From Cepaea nemoralis (Eukaryota; Mollusca; Gastropoda; Stylommatophora; Helicidae): 64,000 bases of DNA. The stretch spans positions 191,112 to 255,111 of the forward strand of contig JACEFZ010013285.1 of the NCBI GenBank assembly GCA_014155875.1, read 5' to 3'. The first letter of the stretch is position 1, and each line of letters begins with the position of its first letter. The position numbers and the translations under genes were made by a program. This document shows positions 45,501 to 60,161 of the stretch, piece after piece. The notes beneath the pieces are model-generated. The model was not told the DNA's origin, ran no database searches, and was given only the letters and a program-made list of their open reading frames with translations.

Positions 45501-48500
45501 GTGTCTACATAGACAGCTCATGCAAGGGAACGTTTAGTGCATCAGTCACCATCTGTGTCTACATAGACAGCTCATGCAAGGGAACGTTTAGTGCATCAGT
45601 CACCCACCATCTGTGTCTACATAGACAGCTCATGCAAGGGAACGTTTAGTGCATCAGTCACCATCTGTGTCTACATAGACAGCTCATGCAAGGGAACGTT
45701 TAGTGCATCAGTCACCATCTGTGTCTACACAGACAGCTCATGTAAGGGAACGTTTAGTGCATCAGTTACCCACCATCTGTGTCTACATAGACAGCTCATG
45801 CAAGGGAACGTTTAGTGCATCAGTCACCATCTGTGTCTACATAGACAGCTCATGCAAGGGAACGTTTAGTGCATCAGTCACCCACCATCTGTGTCTACAT
45901 AGACAGCTCATGCAAGGGAACGTTTAGTGCATCAGTCACCATCTGTGTCTACATAGACAGCTCATGCAAGGGAACGTTTAGTGCATCAGTCACCATCTGT
46001 GTCTACATAGACAGCTGATGCAAGGGAACGTTTAGTGCATCAGTCACCATCTGTGTCTACATAGACAGCTCATGCAAGGGAACGTTTAGTGCATCAGTAC
46101 CCACCATCTGTGTCTACATAGACAGCTCATGCAAGGGAACGTTTAGTGCATCAGTCACCATCTGTGTCTACATAGACAGCTCATGCAAGGGAACGTTTAG
46201 TGCATCAGTCACCCACCATCTGTGTCTACATAGACAGCTCATGCAAGGGAACGTTTAGTGCATCAGTCACCATCTGTGTCTACATAGACAGCTCATGCAA
46301 GGGAACGTTTAGTGCATCAGTCACCATCTGTGTCTACATAGACAGCTATGCAAGGGAACGTTTAGTGCATCAGTCACCATCTGTGTCTACATAGACAGCT
46401 CATGCAAGGGAACGTTTAGTGCATCAGTCACCATCTGTGTCTACATAGACAGCTCATGCAAGGGAACGTTTAGTGCATCAGTCACCATCTGTGTCTACAT
46501 AGACAGCTCATGCAAGGGAACGTTTAGTGCATCAGTACCACCATCTGTGTCTACATAGACAGCTCATGCAAGGGAACGTTTAGTGCATCAGTCACCATCT
46601 GTGTCTACATAGACAGCTCATGCAAGGGAACGTTTAGTGCATCAGTCACCCACCATCTGTGTCTACATAGACAGCTCATGCAAGGGAACGTTTAGTGCAT
46701 CAGTCACCATCTGTGTCTACATAGACAGCTCATGCAAGGGAACGTTTAGTGCATCAGTCACCATCTGTGTCTACATAGACAGCTCATGCAAGGGAACGTT
46801 TAGTGCATCAGTCACCATCTGTGTCTACATAGACAGCTCATGCAAGGGAACGTTTAGTGCATCAGTCACCATCTGTGTCTACACAGACAGCTCATGCAAG
46901 GGAACGTTTAGTGCATCAGTCACCATCTGTGTCTACATAGACAGCTCATGCAAGGGAACGTTTAGTGCATCAGTCACCATCTGTGTCTACATAGACAGCT
47001 CATGCAAGGGAACGTTTAGTGCATCAGTCACCCATCATCTGTGTCTACATAGACAGCTCATGCAAGGGAACGTTTAGTGCATCAGTCACCCACCATCTGT
47101 GTCTACATAGACAGCTCATGCAAGGGAACGTTTAGTGCATCAGTCACCCACCATCTGTGTCTACATAGACAGCTCATGCAAGGGAACGTTTAGTGCATCA
47201 GTCACCCCATCTGTTAGTCTACAATAGACAGCTCATGCAAAGGGAACGTTTAGTGGCAATCAGTCGACGCATCATGTGTCTACATAGACAGAGCTCATGC
47301 AAGGGTAAACGTTTAAGTGCAGTCAGTCAGCCGATCTGTGGTCTACATAGCAGAGCTCATGCAAGGGAACGTTTGAGTGCAGTCAGTCACCATCTGTGTC
47401 TACATAGACAAGATCATGCAAGGAAGCGTTTAGTGCTATCAGTCACCTATCGTTGTTCTACATAGCAGCCTCATGCAAAGGGAACGTTTAGTGCAGTCAG
47501 TCACCATCATCGTGTCTGCTACATAGACAGCTCATGCAAGGGAACGTTTAGTGCATCAGTCACCCATCTGTGTCTACATAGACAGCTCATGCAGGGGAAC
47601 GTTTAGTGCATCAGTCACCCACCATCTGTGTCTACATAGACAGCTCATGCAAGGGAACGTTAGTGGCATCAGTCACCCACCATCTGTGTCTACTAGACAG
47701 CTCATGCAAGGGGAACGTTTAGTGAGTCAGTCACCATCTGTGTCTACATAGACAGCTCATGCAAGGGAACGTTTAGTGCATCAGTCACCATCTGTGTCTA
47801 CATAGACAGCTCATGCAAGGGAACGTTTAGTGCATCAGTCACCATCTGTGTCTACATAGACAGCTCATGCAAGGGAACGTTTAGTGCATCAGTCACCATC
47901 TGTGTCTACATAGACAGCTCATGCAAGGGAACGTTTAGTGCATCAGTCACCATCTGTGTCTACATAGACAGCTCATGCAAGGGAACGTTTAGTGCATCAG
48001 TCACCATCTGTGTCTACATAGACAGCTCATGCAAGGGAACGTTTAGTGCATCGTCACCATCTGTGTCTACATAGACAGCTCATGCAAGGGAACGTTTAGT
48101 GCATCAGTCACCCACCATCTGTGTCTACATAGACAGCTCATGCAAGGGAACGTTTAGTGCATCAGTCACCATCTGTGTCTACATAGACAGCTCATGCAAG
48201 GGAACGTTTAGTGCATCAGTCACCATCTGTGTCTACATAGACAGCTCATGCAAGGGAACGTTTAGTGCATCAGTCACCCACCATCTGTGTCTACATAGAC
48301 AGCTCATGCAAGGGAACGTTTAGTGCTCAGTCACCATCTGTGTCTACATAGACAGCTCATGCAAGGGAACGTTTAGTGCGTCTGTCACCATCTGTGTCTA
48401 CATAGACAGCTCATGCAAGGGAACGTTTAGTGCATCAGTCACCCACCATCTGTGTCTACATAGACAGCTCATGCAAGGGAACGTTTAGTGCATCAGTCCC

Positions 48501-51500
48501 CCCATCTGTGTCTACATAGACAGCTCATGCAAGGGAACGTTTAGTGCTCGTCACCATCTGTGTCTACATAGACAGCTCATGCAAGGGAACGTTTAGTGCA
48601 TCAGTCACCATCTGTGTCTACATAGACAGCTCATGCAAGGGAACGTTTAGTGCATCAGTCACCATCTGTGTCTACATAGACAGCTCATGCAAGGGAACGT
48701 TTAGTGCTCAGTCACCATCTGTGTCTACATAGACAGCTCATGCAAGGGAACGTTTAGTGCATCAGTCACCATCTGTGTCTACATAGACAGCTCATGCAAG
48801 GGAACGTTTAGTGCATCGAGTCACCATCTGTGTCTACATAGACAGCTCATGCAAGGGAACGTTTAGTGCATCAGTCACCATCTGTGTCTACATAGACAGC
48901 TCATGCAAGGGAACGTTTAGTGCATCAGTCACCATCTGTGTCTACATAGACAGCTCATGCAAGGGAAACGTTTAGGTGCATCAGTCACCATCTGTGTCTA
49001 CATAGACAGCTCATGCAAGGGAACGTTTAGTGCATCAGTCACCACCATCTGTGTACTACATAGACAGCTCATGCAAGGGAACGTTTAGTGCATCAGTCAC
49101 CATCTGTGTCTACATAGACAGCTCATGCAAGGGAACGTTTAGTGCGTCTGTCACCATCTGTGTCTACATAGACAGCTCATGCAAGGGAACGTTTAGTGCA
49201 TCTGTCACCATCTGTGTCTACATAAGACAGCTCATGCAAGGGAACGTTTAGTGCTCGTCACCATCTGTGTCTACATAGACAGCTCATGCAAGGAACGTTT
49301 AGTGCGTCTGTCACCATCTGTGTCTACATAGACAGCTCATGCAAGGGAACGTTTAGTGCATCGTCCCCCCATCTGTGTTACATAGACAGCTCATGCAAGG
49401 GAACGTTTAGTGCATCAGTCCCCCCATCTGTGTCTACATAGACAGCTCATGCAAGGGAACGTTTAGTGCTCAGTCACCATCTGTGTCTACATAGACAGCT
49501 CATGCAAGGGAACGTTTAGTGCATCAGTCCCCCCATCTGTGTCTACATAGACAGCTCATGCAAGGGAACGTTTAGTGCATCAGTCCCCCATCTGTGTCTA
49601 CATAGACAGCTCATGCAAGGGAACGTTTAGTGCTCGTCACCATCTGTGTCTACATAGACAGCTCATGCAAGGGAACGTTTAGTGCATCAGTCACCATCTG
49701 TGTCTACATAGACAGCTCATGCAAGGGAACGTTTAGTGCGTCTGTCACCATCTGTGTCTACATAGACAGCTCATCAGGGACGTTTAGTGCATTACTGGTC
49801 ACATCTGTGTCTACATAGACAGACTCATGCAAGGGAACGTTTAGTGCGTCATTCACCATCTGTGTCTACATAGACAGCTCATAGCAAGGGAACGTTTAGT
49901 GCGTCTGTCACCATCTGTGTCTACATAGACAGCTCATGCAAGGAACGTTTAGTGCGTCTGTCACCATCTGTGTCTACATAGACAGCTCATGCAAGGGAAC
50001 GTTTAGTGCAGTCGGTCACCATCTGTGTCTACATAGACAGCTCATGCAAGGGGAGACGTTTAGTGGCAGTCATGTCACCATCTGTGTCTACATAGACAGC
50101 TCATGCAAGGGAACGTTTAGTGCGTCATGTCACCATCTGTGTCTACATAGACAGCTCATGCAAGGGAACGTTTAGTGCGTCTGTCACCATCTGTGTCTAC
50201 ATAGACCAGCTCATGCAAGGGAACGTTTAGTGCGTCTGGCACCAATCTTGTGTCTACATAGACAGCTCATGCAAGGGAACGTTTAGTGCGTCTGTCACCA
50301 TCTGTGTCTACATAGACAGCTCATGCAAGGAACGTTTAGTGCGTCTGTCACCATCTGTGTCTACATAGACAGCTCATGCAAGGGAACGTTTAGTGCGTCT
50401 GTCACCATCTGTGTCTACATAGACAGCTCATGCAAGGGAACGTTTAGTGCGTCTGTCACCATCTGTGTCTACATAGACAGCTCATGCAAGGGAACGTTTA
50501 GTGCATCAGTCACCCACCATCTGTGTCTACATAGACAGCTCATACAAGGGAACGTTTAGTGCATCAGTCACCCACCATCTGTGTCTACATAGACAGCTCA
50601 TACAAGGGAACGTTTAGTGCATCAGTCACCATCTGTGTCTACATAGACAGCTCATGCAAGGGAATTTAGTACATTCACCATCTTGTCTACATAGACAGCT
50701 CATGCAAGGGAACGTTTAGTACATCAGTCCATCTGTGTCTACATAGACAGCTCATCAAGGGAACGTTTAGTGCATCAGTCCCCACCATCTGTGTCTACAT
50801 AGACAGCTCATGCAAGGGAACGTTTAGTGCATCAGTCACCATCTGTGTCTACATAGACAGCTCATACAAGGGAACGTTTAGTGCATCAGTCACCCACCAT
50901 CTGTGTCTACATAGACAGCTCATGCAAGGGAACGTTCAGTGCATCTGTCACCCACCATCTGTGTCTACATAGACAGCTCATACAAGGGAACGTTAGTGCA
51001 TCAGTCAACCACCATCTGTGTCTACATAGACAGCTCATGCAAGGGAACGTTTAGTGCGTCTGTCACCATCTGTGTCTACATAGACAGCTCATGCAGGGAA
51101 CGTTTAGTGCATCAGTCACCATCTGTGTCTACATAGACAGCTCATGCAAGGGAACGTTTAGTGTATCAGTCACCATCTGTGTCTACATAGACAGCTCATG
51201 CAAGGGAACGTTTAGTGCATCAGTCACCATCTGTGTCTACATAGACAGCTCATGCAAGGGAACGTTTAGTGCGTCTGTCACCATCTGTGTCTACATAGAC
51301 AGCTCATGCAAGGGGAACGTTTAGTGCATCAGTCACCATCTGTGTCTACATAGACAGCTCATGCAAGGGAACGTTTAGTGCATCAGTCACCATCTGTGTC
51401 TACATAGACAGCTCTGCAAGGGAACGTTTAGGTGCGTCTGTCACCATCTGTGTCTACATAGACAGCTCATGCAAGGGAAACGTTTAGTGCATCAGTCACC

Positions 51501-54500
51501 ATCTGTGTCTACATAGACAGCTCATGCAAAGGGAACGTTTAGTGCATCAGTCACCATCTGTGTCTACATAGACAGCTCATGCAAGGGAACGTTTAGTGCG
51601 TCTGTCACCATCTGTGTCTACATAGACAGCTCATGCAAGGGGAACGTTTAGTGCATCAGTCACCATCTGTGTCTACATAGACAGCTCATGCAAGGGAACG
51701 TTTAGTGCGTCTGTCACCATCTGTGTCTACATAGACAGCTCATGCAAGGGAACGTTTAGTGCATCAGTCACCATCTGTGTCTACATAGACAGCTCATGCA
51801 AGGGAACGTTTAGTGCATCAGTACACCATCTGTGTCCTACATAGACAGCTCATGCAAGGGAACGTTTAGTGTCATCAGTCACCCACCATCTGTGTCTACA
51901 TAGACAGCTCATGCAAGGGAACGTTTAGTGCATCAGTCACCCATCTGTGTCTACATAGACAGCTCATGCAAGGGAACGTTTAGTGCATCAGTCACCATCT
52001 GTGTCTACATAGACAGCTCATGCAAGGGAACGTTTAGTGCATCAGTCACCCACCATCTGTGTCTACATAGACAGCTCATGCAAGGGAAACGTTAGTGCAT
52101 CAGTCACCCACCATCTGTGTCTACATAGACAGCTCATGCAAGGGAACGTTTAGTGCATCAGTCACCCACCATCTGTGTCCTACATAGAACAGCTCATGCA
52201 AGGGAACGTTTAGTGCAATCACCCACCATCTGTGTCTACATAGACAGCTCATGCAAGGGAACGTTTAGTGCATCAGTCACCCACCATCTGTGTCTACATA
52301 GACAGCTCATGCAAGGGAAACGTTTAGTGCATCAGTCCACCATCTGTGTCTACATAGACAGCTCATGCAAGGGAACGTGTTAGTGCATCACACCACCCAT
52401 CTGTGTCTACATAGACAGCTCATGCAAGGGAACGTTTAGTGCATCAGGTCACCCACCATCTGTGTCTACATAGACAGCTCATGCAAGGGAACGTTTAGTG
52501 CATCAGTCACCCCATCTGTGTCTACATAGACAGCTCATGCAAGGGAACGTTTAGTGCGTCTGTCACCATCTGTGTCTACATAGACAGCTCATGCAAGGGA
52601 ACGTTTAGTGCATCAGTCACCATCTGTGTCTACATAGACAGCTCATGCAAGGGAACGTTTAGTGTAGTCAGTCACCATCTGTGTCTACAGTAGACAGCTC
52701 ATGCAAGGGAACGTTTAGTGCATCAGTCACCATCTGTGTCTACATAGACAGCTCATGCAAGGGAACGTTTAGTGCGTCTGTCACCATTGTGTCTACATGA
52801 CAGCTCATGCAAGGGAACGTTTGTGCATCAGTCACCATCTTGTCTACATGACAGCTCATGCAAGGGAACGTTTACCATCTGTGTCTACATAGACAGCTCA
52901 TGCAAGGGAACGTTAGAAGTAGTCCATCTGTGTCTACATAGACACAGCAGGCAGAGGGAACGTTTAGTGCATCAGTACCACTGTGTCTACATGAAGCTCA
53001 TGCAAGGAAGTTTAGTGCGTCTGTCACCATCTTGTCACATGACAGCTCATGCAAGGGAAGTTTGTGACCATCTGTGTCTACATAGACCTCATGCAAGGGA
53101 ACTTTAGTGCGCTGTCACCATCTGTTCTACATGACAGTCATGAAGGGACATTAGTGCGTCTAGTCACATTTCTACATAGACACTCATGCAAGGGAACGTT
53201 TAGTGCGTTGTCACCAGTGTCTACATAGAAGCTCATGCAAGGGAACGTTTTGCAGGACTTGTGCATCACATAGACAGCTCTGCAAGGGAACGTTTAGTGC
53301 GTGTCACCATCTGTGTCTACATAGACAGCTCTGCAAGGGAATTTAGTGCATCAGTCACTCTGTGTCTACAGACAGCTCATCAAGGGAACGTTTAGTGCAT
53401 CAGTCACCATCTGTTTCATAGACACTCATCAAGGGAACGTTTAGTGCATCGTCACCATCTGTGTCTACTCATCACAAGGGAACGTTTAGCATCGTCACCA
53501 TGGTCTACATAGACCTCACAAGGGAACGTTTAGTGCTCAGTCACCATCTGTGTCTACATAGACAGCTCATGCAAGGGAACGTTTAGTGCATCGTCACCAC
53601 TGTGTCTACATAGACAGCTCATGCAAGGGAACGTTTAGTGTCGTCACCATCTGTGTCTACATAGACAGCTCATGCAAGGGAACGTTTAGTGCTCATGTCC
53701 ACTGTGTCACATAGACAGCTCATCAAGGAACGTTTATGCATCAGCCCCATCTTGTTATCAACATCATGCAAGGACGTTTAGTGCATGTCACCATCTGTGT
53801 CTACATAGACAGCTCATGCAAGGGAACGTTTAGTGCATCAGTCACCATCTGTGTCTACATAGACAGCTCATGCAAGGGAACGTTTAGTGCATCAGTCACC
53901 ATCTGTGTCCTACATAGACAGCTCATGCAAGGGAACGTTTAGTGCATCAGTCCACCATCTGTGTCTACATAGACAGCTCATGCAAGGGAACGTTTAGGGC
54001 ATCAGTCACCCATCTGTGTCTACATAGACAGCTCATGCAAGGGAACGTTTAGTGCTCATCAGTCACCATCTTTGTCTACATAGACAGCTCATGCAAGGGA
54101 ACGTTAGTGCATCAGTCACCCACCATCTGTGTCTACATAGACAGCTCATGCAAGGGGAACGTTTAGTGCATCAGTCACCATCTGTGTCTACATAGACAGC
54201 TCATGCAAGGGAACGTTTAGTGCATCAGTCACCATCTGTGTCTACATAGGACAGCTCATGCAAGGGAACGTTTAGTGCTATCAGTCACCCACCATCTGTG
54301 TCTACATAGACAGCTCATGCAAGGGAACGTTTAGTGCATCAGTCACTCACCTCTGTGTCTACATAGACAGCTCATGCAGGGAACGTTTAGTGCAGTCAGT
54401 CACCATCTGTGTCTACATAGACAGCTCATGCAAGGGAACGTTTAGTGCATCAGTCACCATCTGTGTCTACATAGACAGCTCATGCAAGGGGAACGTTTAG

Positions 54501-57500
54501 TGCATCAGTCCCCACCATCTTGTCTACATAACAGCTCATGCAAGGGAACGTTTAGTGCATCACGTCACCATCTGTGTCTACATAGACAGCTCATGCAAGG
54601 GAACGTTTAGTGCATCAGTCACCATCTGTGTCTACATAGACAGCTCATGCAAGGGAACGTTTAGTGCATCAGTCACCCACCATCTGTGTCTACATAGACA
54701 GCTCATGCAAGGGAACGTTTAGTGCGTCAGGTCACCCACCATCTGTGTCTACATAGACAGCTCATGCAAGGGAACGTTTAGTGCATCAGTCCACTCACTG
54801 CTCATAGACAGCTCATCAAGGGACACCATCTGTGTCTACATAGCAGTCTACAAGGGAACGCTTTTTTGCAGGAACGTCTTGTGCACATAGCACCATCTGT
54901 GTACATAGAGCTCATCAAGGACGTTTACATAGCAGCTCACATCTGTGTCTAATGACAGTCACAATGGAACATAGACAGCTCATCACATCTGTGTCTACAT
55001 GACACTCATGCAGAGACGTTGTGCAAGCACATCTGTGTCTACATAGACAGCTCATGCAAGACGAGTCTCAGCACCATCTGTGTCTACATAGACAGCTCAT
55101 GCAAGGGAACGTTAGCAAGGACGCACATCTGTGTCTACATAGACAGCTCATGCAAGGGAACGTTTAGTGCTCGTCACCATCTGTGTTACATAGACAGCTC
55201 ATGCAAGGGAACGTTTAGTGATCAGTCACACCATCTGTGTCTACATAGACAGCTCATGCAAGGGAACGTTTAGTGCATCAGTCACCATCTGTGTCTACAT
55301 AGACAGCTCATGCAAGGGAACGTTTAGTCATCACCCCATCTGTGTCTACATAGACAGCTCATGCAAGGGAACGTTTAGTGCATGTCACCATCTGTGTCTA
55401 CATAGACAGCTCATGCAAGGGAACGTTTAGTGCATCAGTCACCATCTGTGTCTACATAGACAGCTCATGCAAGGGAACGTTTGTGCACACACACGTGCTC
55501 ATGCAAGGGAACGTTTAGTGCATCACACCATCTGTGTCTACATAGACAGCTCATGCAAGGGAACGTTAGTGCATCACCCACCATCTGTGTCTACATAGAC
55601 AGCTCATGCAAGGGAACGTTTAGTGCTCGCACCATCTGTGTCTACATAGACAGCTCATGCAAGGGAACGTTAGTGCATCAGTCACCATCTGTGTCTACAT
55701 AGACAGCTCATGCAAGGGAACGTTTAGTGTCGTCACCATCTGTGTCTACATAGACAGCTCATGCAAGGGGAACGTTTAGTGCATCAGTCACCATCTGTGT
55801 CTACATAGACAGCTCATGCAAGGGAACGTTTAGTGTCGTCACCATCTGTGTCTACATAGACAGCTCATGCAAGGGAACGTTTAGTGCATCAGTCACCATC
55901 TGTGTCTACATAGACAGCTTCATGCAAGGGAACGTTTTAGTCGCCATTACAGTCACCATCTGTGTCTACACTAGGGACAGCTCATGCAAGGGAACGTTTA
56001 GTTGCATCAGTCACCCACCATCTGTGTCTACATAGGACAGCTAATGCACTAGGGACACGTTCTAGTTGCATTCAGTCACCATCTGTGGCTCTACATAGGA
56101 CAGCTCCTGCAAGGGAACGTTTTGAGTGCATCAGTCACCATCTGGTCTACATAGACAGCTCATGCAAGGGAACGTTTAGTGCATCAGTCACCCACATCTG
56201 TGTCTACATAGACAGCTCATGCAAGGGAACGTTTAGTGCATCAGTCACCATCGTGTCTACATAGACAGCTCATGCAAGGGAACGTTTAGTGCATCAGTCA
56301 CCCACCATCTGTGTTTACATAGACAGCTCATGCAAGGGAACGTTTAGTGCATCAGTCACCATCTGTGTCTACATAGACAGCTCATCAAGGGAACGTTTAG
56401 TGCATCAGTCACCCACCATCTGTGTCTACATAGACAGCTCATGCAAGGGAACGTTTAGTGCATCAGTCACCCACCATCTGTGTCTACATAGACAGCTCAT
56501 GCAAGGGAACGTTTAGTGCATCAGTCACCCACCATCTGTGTCTACATAGACAGCTCATGCAAGGGAACGTTTAGTGCATCAGTCCCCCCATCTGTGTCTA
56601 CATAGACAGCTCATGCAAGGGAACGTTTAGTGATCAGTCACCATCTGTGTCTACATAGACAGCTCATGCAAGGGAACGTTTAGTGCATCAGTCACCATCT
56701 GTGTCTACATAGACAGCTCATGCAAGGGAACGTTTAGTGCTCGTCCACCATCTGTGTCTACATAGACAGCTCATGCAAGGGAACGTTTAGTGCATCAGTC
56801 ACCCGCTGTGTCTACATAGACAGCTCATGCAAGGGAACGTTAGTGCATCAGTCACCCACCATCTGTGTCTACATAGACAGCTCATGCAAGGGAACGTTTA
56901 GTGCATCACACCACCATCTGTGTCTACATAGACAGCTCATGGCAAGGGAACGTTTAGTGCATCAGTCACACCACAATCTTGTGTCTACATAGACAGCTCA
57001 TGCAAGGAACGTTTAGTGCATTCACCCACCATCGTGTCTACATAGACAGCTCATGCAAGGGGAACGTTTAGTGCATCAGTCACCACATCTGTGTCTACAT
57101 AGACAGCTCATGCAAGGGACGTTTAGTGCATCACCCAGCCATCTGTGTCTACATAGACAGCTCATGCAAGGGACGTTTAGTGCATCAGCACCACCATCTG
57201 TGTCTACATAGACAGCTCATGCAAGGGAACGTTTAGTGCCTCACCCACCATCTGTGTCTACATAGACAGCTCATGCAAGGGAACGTTTAGTGCATCAGTC
57301 ACCACATCTGTGTCTACATAGACAGCTCATGCAAAGGAACGTTTAGTGCATCAGTCACCACCATCTGTGTTCTACATAGACAGCTCATGCAAGGGAACGT
57401 TTAGTGCATCACCCACCATCTGTGTCTACATAGACAGCTCATGCAAGGGAACGTTTAGTGCATCACCCACCATCTGTGTCTACGTAGACAGCTCATGCAA

Positions 57501-58102
57501 GGGAACGTTTAGTGCATCACCCACCATCTGTGTCTACGTAGACAGCTCATGCAAGGGAACGTTAGTGCATTCACCCACCATCTGTGGTCTACGTAGACAG
57601 CTCATGCAAGGGAACGTTTAGTGCATCACCCACCATCTGTGTCTACATAGACAGCTCATGCAAGGGAACGTTTAGTGCATCAGTCACCCACCATCTGTGT
57701 CTACATAGACAGCTCATGCAAGGGAACGTTTAGTGCATCAGTCACCCACCATCTGTGTCTACATAGACAGCTCATGCAAGGGAACGTTTAGTGCATCAGT
57801 CACCCACCATCTGTGTCTACGTAGACAGCTCATGCAAGGGAACGTTTAGTGCATCACCCACCATCTGTGTCTACATAGACAGCTCATGCAAGGGAACGTT
57901 TAGTGCATCACCCACCATCTGTGTCTACATAGACAGCTCATGCAAGGGAACGTTTAGTGCATCACCCACCATCTGTGTCTACATAGACAGCTCATGCAAG
58001 GGAACGTTTAGTGCATCAGTCACCCACCATCTGTGTCTACGTAGACAGCTCATGCAAGGGAACGTTTAGTGCATCACCCACCATCTGTGTCTACGTAGAC
58101 AG
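42557..58102. repeat. 54-bp megasatellite, 15.5 kb, roughly 285 copies
   Basis: The unit is CTCATGCAAGGGAACGTTTA, GTGCATCAGTCACCATCTGT and GTCTACATAGACAG. Main variants are GTGCGTCTGTCACC (left edge and about 48.4-51.7 kb), CACCCACC (58-bp unit) and, at the right end, GCATCACCCACC with GTCTACGTAGAC. One plus frame reads SSCKGTFSASVTICVYID, but frequent indels break it. Patches near 47.2-47.55, 52.77-53.8 and 54.78-55.1 kb are full of small indels. It lies inside the presumed MMP intron 1. Confidence 0.98.
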
Positions 58103-58185
58103 TAACATCGCCGTTGTTGGCCCGCTCTTGTACACGTGCTTGTATACCTCAGCTGAACAAAATGGCCTGACCATGCTTCAGTGGT

Positions 58186-59374
58186 ATACTTGCATACGAC
58201 CAACGCATGTTCACATGTCATGCGATACTTGCATACGACCAACGCATGTTCACATGTCATGCATACTTGCATACGACCAACGCATGTTCACATGTCATGC
58301 ATACTTGCATACGACCAACGCATGTTCACATGTCATGCGATACTTGCATACGACCAACGCATGTTCACATGTCATGCATACTTGCATACGACCAACGCAT
58401 GTTCACATGTCATGCATACTTGCATACGACCAACGCATGTTCACATGCCATGCATACTTGCATACGACCAACGCATGTTCACATGTCATGCGATGCTTGC
58501 ATACGACCAACGCATGTTCACATGTCATGCGATGCTTGCATACGACCAACGCATGTTCACATGTCATGCGATACTTGCATACGACCCAACGCATGTTCAC
58601 ATGTCATGCGATGCTTGCATACGACCAACGCATGTTCACATGTCATGCATACTTGCATACGACCAACGCATGTTCACATGTCATGCCTACTTGCATACGA
58701 CCAACGCATGTTCACATGTCATGCATACTTGCATACGACCAACGCATGTTCACATGTCATGCATACTTGCATACGACCAACGCATGTTCACATGTCATGC
58801 ATACTTGCATACGACCAACGCATGTTCACATGCCATGCATACTTGCATACGACCCAACGCATGTTCACATGTCATGCGATACTTGCATACGACCAACGCA
58901 TGTTCACATGTCATGCATACTTGCATACGACCAACGCATGTTCACATGTCATGCATACTTGCATACGACCAACGCATGTTCACATGTCATGCATACTTGC
59001 ATACGACCAACGCATGTTCACATGTCATGCATACTTGCATACGACCAACGCATGTTCACATATCATGCATACTTGCATACGACCAACGCATGTTCACATG
59101 TCATGCGATACTTGCATACGACCAACGCATGTTCACATGTCATGCATACTTGCATACGACCAACGCATGTTCACATGTCATGCATACTTGCATACGACCA
59201 ACGCATGTTCACATGCCATGCATACTTGCATACGACCAACGCATGTTCACATGTCATGCGATATTTGCATACGACCAACGCATGTTCACATGTCATGCGA
59301 TACTTGCATACGACCAACGCATGTTCACATGTCATGCATACTTGCATACGACCAACACATGTTCACATGTCATG
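58186..59374. repeat. 38/39-bp tandem array, about 31 copies
   Basis: The unit is ATACTTGCATACGACCAACG plus CATGTTCACATGTCATGC, with or without an extra G, plus a few CCATGC and CCCAACG variants. As 38 is not a multiple of 3 and the unit lacks stops, all three plus frames stay open for over 400 codons. It starts only 83 bp after the megasatellite. Confidence 0.97.
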
Positions 59375-60160
59375 AAGGCGTGTACACCAGAAACCAGTTT
59401 TGTGGTTGTCGTATTTATTGGACTGTTGTCCTAACCCGACTCTGGTGATCCCGTGAGATGGTTGAAACATGACCGCCCGTGCTTATCGGCATGGCACATG
59501 ATGATGATGTCTAACCGGACATCGTGACAGACTTATTGTCTCCATTCTCAAGCAGCCTCTCCCCTCTGTGGCAAATTTCAACAACTCCTGACTAATGACT
59601 AATGCCTTGTCGTCTTCTGTGTTTTTCATTTAGTACCTGCATTATTTGGTCATTCTACCTTCACATATTGTACTGGTATTACTGGCATTTAGAACGCTTT
59701 TCTGTTTAGAAACGATCAGTATTTGTTCATTATGTACAGTCATACATCTGCCACGACTACAGTGTTATTGCGTCAGAATGATCAGTTACAGTATTGTTTC
59801 CCTACTGTGTGAAGAAAGAATACGACATATTTAACTTGATCTCGTGTGAAACACCTGTTTGCTGTAAGCATCATGTTCCGTCTGGTGTTTTCGTTTCCTG
59901 CATGAATTAAGTGTTTACTGCCTGGTCGGTTTTGTCAGACATTGTATGTTTCTCCTTTGATGGTTACACGTGCATTTAGTGACGATTACTCCATTTGATG
60001 TATATGTTCCAAGGGAGCTAAAGATGTCACGAGAACTGGTCTGTGTTCATTTGAAAGTATGTCCCTTCTAGCGAGCGTATCCCTCATCAGCAGGCTTTTC
60101 ATTGACAATTAAACCAATCCGACATGGTTGTGTTGGCTAACATGATGTGTAGCAAACACC
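59375..60160. other. no gene seen
   Basis: Nothing supportable between two arrays. Confidence 0.35.
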
Positions 60161-60161
60161 A

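Noticed and set aside
42557..58102. Regularly spaced repeats as a CRISPR-like array
   Set aside because: Units are contiguous with no unique spacers, and the DNA is clearly eukaryotic.
58011..59448. Three overlapping open frames of 413-454 codons
   Set aside because: They are the 38-bp tandem repeat read in three frames. The unit simply lacks stop codons.
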